Below, in pieces: positions 56,067 to 64,000 of a stretch of DNA of 64,000 bases. The number at the start of each line of letters is the position of its first letter. The first letter of the stretch is position 1. Under the pieces are notes generated by a model. That model searched no databases and was not told the origin of the DNA. It worked only from the letters and a program-made list of their open reading frames with translations. This stretch comes from Rhizobium oryzicola. GTDB lineage: Bacteria; Pseudomonadota; Alphaproteobacteria; Rhizobiales; Rhizobiaceae. A program made the translations under genes and the position numbers. The stretch is taken from NCBI RefSeq assembly GCF_030504645.1, contig NZ_JAUKWQ010000001.1, positions 868,001-932,000 of the forward strand. Direction: 5' to 3'.

Positions 56067-56094
56067 TTGAAAGCGCCGCCTGATCTGTTATATT
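56067..56094 (+). promoter_or_regulatory. Sigma-70-like promoter, repeat copy 1
   Basis: TTGAAA (-35) and TATATT (-10) with a 16-bp spacer. Position is fixed relative to the following hairpin unit in both copies, which supports a functional promoter. Confidence 0.6.
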
Positions 56095-56100
56095 GCAGGA

Positions 56101-56187
56101 GTAGGTCAGGAGCTGTCACTCCTGACCCATTTCGCTTAGATATGGAATGTGACCCGCACGTTAGCTTGCCAGCCCGTGCGGGTTTTC
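56101..56187 (+). ncRNA. Candidate sRNA, copy 1
   Basis: About 86 nt between the promoter and a T-run. It contains a perfect 9-bp hairpin (GGTCAGGAG with CTCCTGACC, loop CTGTCA) and ends in an intrinsic terminator (CCCGCACG with CGTGCGGG, then TTTT). Hairpin-terminator architecture with a good promoter and no ORF is typical of trans-acting sRNAs. The transcript end is inferred; the 5' end is assumed seven bases after the -10. Confidence 0.6.
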
Positions 56188-56354
56188 CGTATCACCAGCG
56201 TGATGCTCAATGGTATCCACCACATCGCGATCACTCCTCATCGAGAGCAGAGCCTCTGCCTCGGCTGGTGCGGCTCATCCTCACCAGTCAACGCCGGCTG
56301 GCGCGGCGTCTGCTGCTTCGCTCTCGACATTTCATGTATAGCAGAAGTGGAAGT

Positions 56355-56400
56355 GTGTATCATAGGTAGCAATTTGTGCCGTGATACACGGAGCTTTTTT
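56355..56400 (+). terminator. Additional terminator-like hairpin in repeat copy 1
   Basis: GTGTATCA pairs with TGATACAC around a 19-base loop and is followed by GGAGCTTTTTT. It is not preserved in copy 2. It could end readthrough or a second RNA starting within the repeat. Confidence 0.5.
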
Positions 56401-56446
56401 GCTTCGTTGCTCTCTTCAGTGGGGTATCTTCGTCGCCGCAACTGCG

Positions 56447-56474
56447 TTGAAACCGCAGCGCGGTATGATATATT
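56447..56474 (+). promoter_or_regulatory. Sigma-70-like promoter, repeat copy 2
   Basis: TTGAAA and TATATT with the same 16-bp spacer as copy 1, although the spacer sequence itself differs. Conservation of the two hexamers against spacer drift is the best evidence for function. Confidence 0.6.
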
Positions 56475-56480
56475 GCAGGA

Positions 56481-56567
56481 GTGGGTCAGGAGCTGACACT
56501 CCCGAGCCGTTTCGCTAAGCTAAGAATTGAGCCCGCACGATGACTTGCCAGCCCGTGCGGGTTTTTC
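56481..56567 (+). ncRNA. Candidate sRNA, copy 2
   Basis: A paralogue of the first candidate. The terminator CCCGCACG/CGTGCGGG is unchanged and followed by TTTTTC. The first hairpin is less perfect (GGTCAGGAG against CTCCCGAGCC), so the two RNAs may fold or target differently. Confidence 0.58.
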
Positions 56568-56782
56568 TTACCTCAAGCGTGATGCTCAATGGTATCCACC
56601 ACATCGCGATCACTCCTTATCAAGGGCAGAGCCTCTGCCTCGGCTGGTGCGGCTCATCCTCACCAGTCAACGCTGGCTGCCGCGGCGTCTGCTGCTTCGC
56701 TCTCGACTTTTCATCTATAGCAGGAGAGGTGATGGGCACCATAGGTCGTGATGCGTGGCGCGGCACACGTGAGGAAATGCAA

Positions 56783-56811
56783 ACGCCCGAACCTTTGGCA
56801 GGTCCGGGCGT
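56783..56811. terminator. Hairpin near the repeat end
   Basis: ACGCCCG pairs with CGGGCGT; the minus-strand tail reads TTGCATTTCC. It may serve as a distant terminator of ccrM transcription, 160 bp past its stop. Confidence 0.4.
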
Positions 56812-56971
56812 GCACAATATCTTTCCGTAGCACAAGTGACGGCCCGGAAAGTCTCTCATCAGCGGAGGCGGTGGATCATTTATCCCCGACGATGAGGCAT
56901 AACTGAACGAAACCCCTGAAAGTGGCGGTTGCGTGGCGCCTGGCAAAATGCCTGCGCCACTGGCCGTTTTG

Positions 56972-58120
<1,149 letters not shown>

Positions 58121-58147
58121 TTACTCGATACGTTTACTGACTGTTAT

Positions 58148-58167
58148 GGTTACCCAGTTTGGTTACC
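58148..58167. promoter_or_regulatory. GGTTACC direct repeat upstream of ccrM
   Basis: GGTTACC occurs twice with a 6-bp gap (CAGTTT), giving a 13-bp period, near one helical turn. It falls in the ccrM promoter region and may bind a cell-cycle regulator. It does not match the CtrA full site (TTAA-N7-TTAA). Confidence 0.35.
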
Positions 58168-58243
58168 AAAGCCTGAAGACGGTTCGAGAATTTTTCATAT
58201 TGCGGAATATCGGGAAGGCGCCTGTGCTGGTATAGGGCTCTGT

Positions 58244-58678
58244 TCAGACCGCTTCGGGCAGAATAAGGACACCGGGAAAGCAGGCGTCGGATACGCGGTC
58301 GCAAAGACCCGCCCATTCGCAACCGTGACAGGCCGTGCGGAGGGATCGATCGGCAAAAGCACGTCGAAGGGTTTGCATGAGGGCAGGGGTGAGCGTGATC
58401 CTCACGCCCGCCTCGATTGGCCTTTGCAGAAGCGAACTGACGGCCGCAGCCGCCTCACGATCCCGCATCACAACACGTTCGTTGAAACAGTGCGCTGAGG
58501 CGTCGCTTTTGATCAGCGGCGCACATATGTCGTCGGGCCCATCCACGATCTCGATCGCTTCCCCTGCCGTGATCCGCCCGGCGATCTCCCGGTAATTGCG
58601 GGTGAAGTCGGGCGAATACCCTTCGCCGACGAAGGTGAGCATGCACAGAAGATGATGGGCCCGAAGACGGATGGTCAT
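58244..58678 (-). CDS. DUF1284 protein
   Basis: A 144-residue protein with the DUF1284 pattern: MTIRLRAHHLLCMLTFVGEGYS at the N-terminus and a cysteine cluster near the C-terminus (TACHGCEWAGLCDRVSDAC) that could bind an iron-sulfur cluster. No role is known. The ATG overlaps the TGA of bioY (4 bp), implying coupled expression with biotin uptake; such pairing is seen in other alphaproteobacteria by my recollection. It is the last gene of the unit. Confidence 0.78.
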   Translation of the reverse strand: MTIRLRAHHLLCMLTFVGEGYSPDFTRNYREIAGRITAGEAIEIVDGPDDICAPLIKSDASAHCFNERVVMRDREAAAAVSSLLQRPIEAGVRITLTPALMQTLRRAFADRSLRTACHGCEWAGLCDRVSDACFPGVLILPEAV

Positions 58679-59265
58679 GCGAGGTTACGGTCCTTCATCT
58701 GAACCCATGCCCTCAGCAGGGCAGCCCCCAGAGCGGACTTGATGGCGCCGCCCAGAATGAAGGGCAAAACGCCGACGGCCCAGGCCTTTTCGCCGCCCAT
58801 GATGGTGGCAAGCCATGCCCAGCCGCCGGCAAGGCAGACGAGGTTTGCCAGAAAATGTGCCAAGAAGCTGGCGAACACCCGGTGCCCGGTCCAGCCCTTT
58901 TCAGCCAGATATCCCGTCAGTGCCGCCACCAGCGGGAAGCTGGCCAGATAGCCGGCGGTCGGCCCCATGAAGACGGCAAGCCCGCCGCTGCCGTTTGCCA
59001 GAACCGGGATGCCGAGCATGGCTTCACCTAGCCAGGCGAGTGTGGTGATGGTGGCGAGCCGCCAGCCATAGAGCACGCCCAGCATGGCAAGCGCAAAGGT
59101 CTGCAGCGTAATCGGCACCGGGATCATCGGAACGGCTATGCGGGAAGCTGCTGCGAGAATGGCCGTGCCGGCCAGCACCAGAATGGCCTTGGTGACCAGA
59201 GTGCGTTGATCGATGCCGAGTGGATCGAAGCGGCCCGCCGAAGTGCCGGTGGAGATCGATGTCAT
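58675..59265 (-). CDS. bioY: Biotin transporter BioY
   Basis: A 196-residue membrane S-component of an energy-coupling factor biotin transporter with about six helices. Typical stretches are AAASRIAVPMIPVPITLQTF and the TLAWLGEAMLGIPVLANGSG region. With no bioM or bioN in the window it may act alone or recruit a shared module. The ATG follows AGGAGG, and the BioR boxes lie 17 and 47 bp upstream. A longer in-frame ORF (15 codons) would include them and is unlikely. Confidence 0.9.
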   Translation of the reverse strand: MTSISTGTSAGRFDPLGIDQRTLVTKAILVLAGTAILAAASRIAVPMIPVPITLQTFALAMLGVLYGWRLATITTLAWLGEAMLGIPVLANGSGGLAVFMGPTAGYLASFPLVAALTGYLAEKGWTGHRVFASFLAHFLANLVCLAGGWAWLATIMGGEKAWAVGVLPFILGGAIKSALGAALLRAWVQMKDRNLA

Positions 59266-59281
59266 CTTTGCCTCCTGAGCA

Positions 59282-59321
59282 AAATAGATAATCGGAAATG
59301 ACTGCTGCAAATTATCTATAA
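59282..59321. promoter_or_regulatory. BioR boxes upstream of bioY
   Basis: A perfect TTATCTATAA at 59312-59321 and a weaker inverse copy (TTATCTATTT on the minus strand) at 59282-59291. The known BioR consensus in alphaproteobacteria is this decamer, so repression of bioY by BioR is likely. Confidence 0.75.
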
Positions 59322-59463
59322 AATGATTCCGGGCAACAGAAATCTTGGTCCGGCACGTGAGGAGCGATGCGCGCCGGGGCGTCAGAAGGGGCAGCCTATG
59401 AGTAAAAATGCACCAAAACCCGATGTTCTCGCGGTGTTTGGAGAGATGCGACGCTGCGGAGAA

Positions 59464-59473
59464 TTATCTATAA
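59464..59473. promoter_or_regulatory. Second perfect BioR box, at the 3' end of bioR
   Basis: TTATCTATAA lies immediately next to the bioR stop codon. No gene starts in front of it within the window except the weak frame at 59398, so its target is not obvious. It may be a relic or help BioR form a loop with the bioY boxes 150 bp away. Confidence 0.55.
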
Positions 59474-60142
59474 TTATCCGACAATCGCAAAGCGAGCCGG
59501 TGTCTCGCCGCCGCCGCGCGGTGCGGGTGCCCTCCCAATCCACTGAACGTGGCGTTCCAGGATCAGGCAGGCCTCTGCCACATTGCCCTGGCGCAGCGCA
59601 TGGATGATCGCGCGGTGGTCGTGGTCCGTGCGACGCTCCCATCCGCTTTGCCAGCCGGCCAGCAGGAAGCGCGCACTGACCGAGTGCAGGTCGTCGATAG
59701 CGGCCAGCAGGCGGGGCATGCCGCAAGGCGTGACGATCAGGCGATGAAAGCGGCGATTGGCCTCTTCCCAGGCATCGACGGTATCGGCGACGTCACCCTC
59801 TGATGTCACATGTTCGGCCTCGTCCAGCAGGGAAGGCGTCAGGAAAGGGGCGGCGTTCTTCAATGCCAGCACTTCCAGCGCGGCGCGCATCTCCGCTACT
59901 TCGCGAACCTGGGTGAGGTCGAAGGTGGCAACCCGCACGCCGCGCCGCGGGATGCTAACCACCAGACCTTGTGCCTCCAGCCGGCGGAAGGCTTCGCGCA
60001 CCGGCACGTGGCTCGCCTCGAATTCTTCGGCGATATGGTCCTGCGCCAGCCTCACGCCGGGCTGCAGATCACCACGAATGATGCGGTCCGCGAGTGCGCG
60101 GGCAATCTGTGAAGCGATGGTGTCGGCTGTGTTCTTGCTCAT
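59474..60142 (-). CDS. bioR: BioR-like GntR-family regulator
   Basis: A 222-residue FadR-subfamily GntR transcription factor. The N-terminal winged helix (residues 8-70, ASHVPVREAFRRLEAQGLV) is followed by an all-helical ligand domain. The adjacent TTATCTATAA boxes and bioY identify it as BioR, the repressor of biotin genes in alphaproteobacteria. How it senses biotin is not settled. The start is ATG. It is in tandem with bioY, not divergent, with 208 bp between them. Confidence 0.8.
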   Translation of the reverse strand: MSKNTADTIASQIARALADRIIRGDLQPGVRLAQDHIAEEFEASHVPVREAFRRLEAQGLVVSIPRRGVRVATFDLTQVREVAEMRAALEVLALKNAAPFLTPSLLDEAEHVTSEGDVADTVDAWEEANRRFHRLIVTPCGMPRLLAAIDDLHSVSARFLLAGWQSGWERRTDHDHRAIIHALRQGNVAEACLILERHVQWIGRAPAPRGGGETPARFAIVG

Positions 60143-60309
60143 GCGTCATGCTTAGGATGGGGCGGTTTCGTTGTCGAGAATTGCAATCCCTCTTGCCTCT
60201 CAAAAATCGACGCAGGCGCAGAGCCGCCGTACGGCCTGCGCAATTGTTGTTCCCTCTCTTTTGGTGTAGGCAGGCCGCTTCCTTTCATTTGCCACGGACT
60301 ATCTATCTC

Positions 60310-60999
60310 ATGAGCGGGTTCGACCTCATCATCTTCGACTGCGACGGCGTTCTGGTCGATTCGGAAATCATCGCGGCTCAGGTCGAATCCAGGCTCCTGA
60401 CGGAATCGGGCTATCCGATCAGCGTCGAGGAAATGGGTGAACGTTTCGCCGGCATGACCTGGCAGAACATCCTGCTCACCATTGAGAAGGAAGTGGATAT
60501 CCCGCTCTCCGCCTCGCTGATCGACAAATCGGAAAAGCTGCTCGATGCGCGTCTGGCCCGCGATGTGAAGATCATCGAGGGCGTCAAGTTCGCCCTGTCG
60601 CGACTGACCACGCAAAGCTGCATCTGCTCCAACTCCTCGAGCCACCGTCTGGATATGATGCTGACGAAGGTGGGCCTGAAGCCCTTTTTTGAGCCGAATA
60701 TCTTTTCCGCCAAGGATCTGGGGCCGGATAGGGTCAAGCCGAAGCCGGACATCTTCCTGCACGCTGCCAAGCAATTCGGTGTTTCACCCTCGCGTGCGGT
60801 CGTGGTGGAGGATTCCGTGCATGGCGTGCATGGTGCAGTCGCCGCCGGCATGAAGGTCATCGGCTTTACGGGTGCGTCGCACTCCTATCCCAGCCATGCG
60901 GATCGCCTCACCGATGCCGGTGCGGAAACGGTGATCTCCCGCATGACGGATCTGCCGGCCACGATTGCGGCGCTCGCCGAATGGGCGGGTGCGGTTTAA
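60310..60999 (+). CDS. HAD-superfamily phosphatase, subfamily IA
   Basis: A 229-residue HAD hydrolase. Motif I is FDCDGVLVDSE, motif II CSNSSSHRLD, motif III DRVKPKPDIF and motif IV VVVEDSVHGVHGAVAAG. The cap between I and II is helical. By pattern it is a sugar-phosphate phosphatase related to beta-phosphoglucomutase; the substrate is unassigned. It uses the ATG at TCATGAGCGGG; the upstream in-frame extension is antisense to bioR and not coding. Confidence 0.88.
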   Translation: MSGFDLIIFDCDGVLVDSEIIAAQVESRLLTESGYPISVEEMGERFAGMTWQNILLTIEKEVDIPLSASLIDKSEKLLDARLARDVKIIEGVKFALSRLTTQSCICSNSSSHRLDMMLTKVGLKPFFEPNIFSAKDLGPDRVKPKPDIFLHAAKQFGVSPSRAVVVEDSVHGVHGAVAAGMKVIGFTGASHSYPSHADRLTDAGAETVISRMTDLPATIAALAEWAGAV

Positions 61000-61329
61000 C
61001 CGCAATAGGCGCCGGTGCGAGCCAGCCAAGGCTCAATAGGTCTGCCTAGGATAAGAAACAGCAATGGCTGTGCAGCGGCGTCGGTCAGGGATGCGTTCTT
61101 CCCAATGTGTGGTCGGTGGTCAGGGCCCCAATCCTTGGTTTGTGCCGGCCTTTCTGGTTACAGGATATACAGAATCCCAGAGAATTTAGGGTTGGCTACG
61201 ACTTCTTGTCTACATAATATCGCTGCTACCGGTGCAACATTTGTTATGGTACCTCAGGATTTAGGAATAAAAGGGGTTCGCTCCCCCATGTGATGCCAGA
61301 CCCCCCGGCGGGGTTCCTGTACCTGCCGG

Positions 61330-61368
61330 AGGCTTTGCGGGGCCGGAGCAGGCGGCCCCGCAAAGCCT
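61330..61368. repeat. Strong 15-bp inverted repeat in the HAD-ppdK gap
   Basis: AGGCTTTGCGGGGCC pairs perfectly with GGCCCCGCAAAGCCT nine bases later. No T-run follows on either side (GCATCG after, ATTGC-like before), so it is not a normal terminator. The rest of the 589-bp gap holds no convincing gene. Confidence 0.7.
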
Positions 61369-61422
61369 GCATCGCTTATGCTTTCCCCTTCCACAACGAA
61401 ATCGCAGCAACGGACACGTTGT

Positions 61423-61499
61423 CTCAAAGCGCTTGAGCGGCGAGGGTGATCTGTCGCCTTACGCCCTGTTTTTTGTCCAATTTTTGCTGCAATGCAGCA
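61423..61499. promoter_or_regulatory. Two palindromes upstream of ppdK
   Basis: CTCAAAGCGCTTGAG at 61423-61437 (inner AAGCGCTT perfect, LacI-like) and TGCTGCAATGCAGCA at 61485-61499 (perfect 6-3-6). They are 90-165 bp before the ppdK start. Regulator identities are unknown. Confidence 0.35.
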
Positions 61500-61588
61500 T
61501 AATCCTCCATCCGCTGGTTTCCAAGGGCTGGAATTTCCTGTAAACCCTTGGGAAAACAAGAAGCAGCAATGCCCGGTGGAGGAGTGGG

Positions 61589-64000
61589 ATGAAGAAGTGG
61601 GTCTACCGTTTCGGTGGAGGCAAGGCGGAGGGGAGTGCCGCTGATGTCGCTATTTTGGGTGGCAAGGGTGCAAACCTCGCGGAAATGGCATCACTGGGCT
61701 TACCGGTGCCGCCTGGCATGACTGTGATTGCCGAATGCTGCGGCTGGTATTTCGCCAATGGACGCAGCCTTCCAGACGAGATGAAGAACCAGGTTCTGGA
61801 CGTGCTGGCCGAAATGGAAGCGCTGACAGGACGAAAGTTCGGGGGGACCACGAAGCCGCTTCTGCTCTCGGTGCGCTCCGGTGCGCGCGCCTCCATGCCC
61901 GGCATGATGGATACGGTTCTGAACCTCGGGCTCAACGACCAGACGGTGCAGGCGCTGGGGCACGATGCGGGTGATGCGCGCTTTGCGTGGGACAGCTATC
62001 GCCGCTTCATCCAGATGTATGGCAATGTGGTGCTTGGTCTCGATCACGAGGTGTTCGAGGAGATCCTGGAGGATGAAAAATCCCGCCTCGGCCATGATTA
62101 CGATACCGAGCTTTCCGCCGTCGAATGGCAGCATATCGTCGATCTCTACAAGCAGATGATCCGCGATGAGCTTGACGAGGACTTTCCGCAAGACCCGCAA
62201 GTGCAGCTTTGGAAGGCTGTCGCCGCCGTGTTTTCCAGCTGGACCAATGCGCGCGCTGTCACCTATCGCACGCTGCATCGTATTCCGCATGACTGGGGAA
62301 CGGCGGTCAACATCCAGGCCATGGTGTTCGGCAATCTCGGTTCCTCGTCCGCGACGGGTGTCGCCTTTACCCGCAATCCGTCCACCGGCGAAAAATCCCT
62401 CTACGGCGAGTTTCTCATCAATGCGCAAGGCGAGGATGTGGTGGCGGGCATCCGCACGCCGCAATCGCTGACGGAGGAGGGGCGTCTTGCCTCCGGCTCC
62501 GACAAGCCTTCCATGGAAAAGCTGATGCCGGAGGTGTTTTCCGAATTCACCGCCATCTGCCGGCGGCTGGAAGCCCATTACCGCGACATGCAGGATGTGG
62601 AGTTTACCGTCGAACGCGGCACGCTGTGGATGCTTCAGACGCGATCCGGCAAACGCACCACCCGTGCGGCCATGAAGATCGCCGTCGACATGGTCGATGA
62701 GGGCGTGATCACGGAAGCGGAAGCCGTCACCCGCATCGAGCCCACCTCGCTGGATCAATTGCTGCACCCCACCGTCGATCCGCGTGTGGAGCGCGTGGTG
62801 ATCGGTTCAGGTCTTCCTGCATCCCCAGGGGCTGCGAGCGGCGAGATCGTCTTTACCGCCGAGGATGCGGTGGCGGCGGAAGCCGAGGGCCGCAAGGTCG
62901 TGCTGGTGCGCATCGAAACCAGCCCGGAAGACATTCACGGCATGCATGTAGCGGAAGCCATCCTGACCACGCGTGGCGGCATGACCAGCCATGCGGCGGT
63001 GGTGGCGCGCGGCATGGGCATTCCTTGCGTCGTCGGTGCCGGCAATATGCGTGTCGACCTGCGCAACGGCTTGCTGATCGGTGCAGGCGTCACCTTCCGG
63101 CGCGGCGATATCGTCACCGTCGATGGTTCTTCGGGCCATATCCTGAAAGGTGAGGTGGCGATGATCCAGCCGGAACTGTCGGGCGATTTCGCACGCCTGA
63201 TGGCCTGGGCGGACAAGGCGCGCCGTATGACCGTGCGCACCAATGCCGATACGCCGACAGACGCGCGCGCCGCCCGTTCCTTCGGGGCGGAAGGCATCGG
63301 TCTTTGCCGTACAGAACACATGTTCTTCGAAGGTGGCCGCATCCACGTGATGCGCGAGATGATCCTGGCGGAAGACGAAGCCGGGCGCCGCGCGGCGCTG
63401 GACAAGCTTCTGCCCATGCAGCGTTCCGACTTCACGGAACTCTTCACCATCATGTCCGGCCTGCCGGTCACCATCCGCCTGCTCGACCCGCCGCTGCATG
63501 AATTCCTGCCGAAGACGGAAGCGGAAATCGAGGAAGTGGCGGAGGCCATGAACATGGAACCCGGCCAGCTGTCGCGCCGGGTGGAGGCGCTGCACGAATT
63601 CAACCCCATGCTCGGCCATCGCGGCTGCCGCTTGGCGATCTCCTATCCGGAAATTGCCGAAATGCAGGCGCGAGCGATTTTCGAGGCGTCGGCTGCCGCG
63701 GCCAAGGCCACGGGTGCTGCCGTGGAGCTGGAAATCATGGTGCCGCTGGTCGGTCTCAGATCCGAGCTCGATTACGTCAAATCCTGCATCGATCAGGTGG
63801 CCGCCGAGGTCTCAAAAGAAACCGGCATGGCGATCGGCTATCTCGCTGGCACCATGATCGAGCTGCCGCGTGCGGCCATCCGCGCGCATGTGATTGCCGA
63901 AACGGCGGAATTTTTCTCCTTCGGCACCAACGACCTGACGCAGACGACCTTCGGCATTTCGCGCGATGATGCGGCGGCCTTCATCCCCACCTATCAGCGC
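61589..64000 (+). CDS. ppdK: Pyruvate, phosphate dikinase (runs off the right edge)
   Basis: The first 804 codons of PPDK, which interconverts pyruvate, ATP and phosphate with phosphoenolpyruvate, AMP and pyrophosphate. The N-terminal nucleotide-binding domain opens VYRFGGGKAEG; the phosphohistidine (about residue 468) is in RGGMTSHAAVVARGMG; the C-terminal PEP-binding barrel begins with RTEHMFFE and holds SFGTNDLTQTTFG. The end with the catalytic Cys lies outside. ATG follows GGAGGAG closely. The enzyme supports gluconeogenesis from C4 acids; palindromes sit upstream. Confidence 0.95.
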   Translation, partial: MKKWVYRFGGGKAEGSAADVAILGGKGANLAEMASLGLPVPPGMTVIAECCGWYFANGRSLPDEMKNQVLDVLAEMEALTGRKFGGTTKPLLLSVRSGARASMPGMMDTVLNLGLNDQTVQALGHDAGDARFAWDSYRRFIQMYGNVVLGLDHEVFEEILEDEKSRLGHDYDTELSAVEWQHIVDLYKQMIRDELDEDFPQDPQVQLWKAVAAVFSSWTNARAVTYRTLHRIPHDWGTAVNIQAMVFGNLGSSSATGVAFTRNPSTGEKSLYGEFLINAQGEDVVAGIRTPQSLTEEGRLASGSDKPSMEKLMPEVFSEFTAICRRLEAHYRDMQDVEFTVERGTLWMLQTRSGKRTTRAAMKIAVDMVDEGVITEAEAVTRIEPTSLDQLLHPTVDPRVERVVIGSGLPASPGAASGEIVFTAEDAVAAEAEGRKVVLVRIETSPEDIHGMHVAEAILTTRGGMTSHAAVVARGMGIPCVVGAGNMRVDLRNGLLIGAGVTFRRGDIVTVDGSSGHILKGEVAMIQPELSGDFARLMAWADKARRMTVRTNADTPTDARAARSFGAEGIGLCRTEHMFFEGGRIHVMREMILAEDEAGRRAALDKLLPMQRSDFTELFTIMSGLPVTIRLLDPPLHEFLPKTEAEIEEVAEAMNMEPGQLSRRVEALHEFNPMLGHRGCRLAISYPEIAEMQARAIFEASAAAAKATGAAVELEIMVPLVGLRSELDYVKSCIDQVAAEVSKETGMAIGYLAGTMIELPRAAIRAHVIAETAEFFSFGTNDLTQTTFGISRDDAAAFIPTYQR

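Larger units (their letters stand above)
56058..56812 (+). repeat. Tandem duplication of a ~380-bp intergenic unit (two copies)
   Basis: Copy 1 begins at about 56058 and copy 2 at 56438; corresponding blocks keep a 379-380 bp offset through nearly the whole unit (for example TATTGCAGGA at 56091 and 56471; CACATCGCGATCACTCCT at 56221 and 56600). The copies differ at scattered positions. Each starts with a sigma-70-like promoter and a terminator-ended hairpin unit. This fills a 916-bp gap with no convincing protein gene. Confidence 0.85.

Noticed and set aside
56149-56830. Protein genes in the tandem 380-bp repeat
   Set aside because: Frames in both copies share sequence only because of the duplication, cross the terminators and lack ribosome sites.
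58140-58170. CtrA site upstream of ccrM
   Set aside because: The GGTTACC pair has a 13-bp period and lacks TTAA-N7-TTAA.
61015-61293. Plus-strand 92-codon frame in the HAD-ppdK gap
   Set aside because: Poor ribosome site, biased composition and no recognisable pattern; treated as non-coding.
61255-61300. tRNA-like fragment (GGGGTTCGCTCCCCC)
   Set aside because: The T-loop lacks the conserved A58 and no acceptor or anticodon stems surround it.

Overview
The window is a high-GC chromosomal segment from an alphaproteobacterium of the order Hyphomicrobiales, most likely Rhizobiaceae (Agrobacterium/Rhizobium type). The main clues are a CcrM-type adenine methyltransferase, an IalB-family protein, a rhizobial-style aa3 oxidase cluster, BioR boxes (TTATCTATAA) next to bioY and a GntR regulator, DUF1344 and RT0821 proteins, and ispH, thrB and rnhA in close order. 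I saw no rRNA, tRNA, CRISPR array or complete insertion sequence. Two genes run off the ends: a CHASE sensor at the left edge and ppdK at the right edge.

Layout. 1-5.3 kb: CHASE sensor fragment, a small secreted DUF1344 protein, a phosphatase, fabI, a J-domain protein, an RT0821 lipoprotein and pdxH. 5.4-13.9 kb: a transmembrane chemoreceptor, polysaccharide deacetylase, TauE-type permease, MazG-like protein, HAD hydrolase, a GrpB-VOC fusion, tldD and an IalB protein. 14.2-22.2 kb: cytochrome c oxidase structural and assembly genes (coxB, coxA, ctaB, coxF, ctaG, coxC), then DUF983, SURF1, DUF1304 and ispH. 22.2-23.3 kb: a lower-GC, translationally coupled two-gene cassette (RusA-like nuclease plus a protein with a possible REase-like and HEPN-like architecture) lying between ispH and thrB. 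23.4-25.7 kb: thrB, rnhA, a Dabb protein and a 46-residue membrane protein. 25.9-28.6 kb: a zinc/manganese ABC transporter operon behind a Zur-like dyad. 29-36 kb: acyltransferase, an ArgP/LysE pair, an unrecognised protein, peroxiredoxin, a DsbD-like protein, YqgE, CsbD and a metallopeptidase, with a 354-bp MITE-like element. 36-46.5 kb: a double-PAS chemoreceptor, DUF1003, a DISM-PAS-GGDEF-EAL protein, a GNAT enzyme, an M16 peptidase, thrC and a lipoprotein. 46.5-55 kb: ivy, smc, a DsbA-like protein, a DUF721 protein, an O-antigen ligase, GT25 and mutY. 55-64 kb: HAD, ABM monooxygenase, a tandem 380-bp repeat carrying two probable sRNA genes, ccrM, DUF1284-bioY, bioR, a second HAD and ppdK.

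How genes work together. The oxidase cluster combines structural subunits with heme O synthesis (CtaB), copper insertion (CtaG) and SURF1. thrB and thrC are both present but 20 kb apart. The metal ABC operon appears to be zinc-controlled, and bioY appears to be under BioR. Smc, CcrM and the DUF721 protein are chromosome-maintenance genes. The DsbA-like and DsbD-like proteins act in periplasmic thiol chemistry.

The accessory signals that best merit follow-up are the RusA/HEPN cassette, the tandem sRNA repeat, the MITE-like element and the small ORF at the head of the metal-transport operon. All functional assignments rest on motif recognition by eye; no database search was run.
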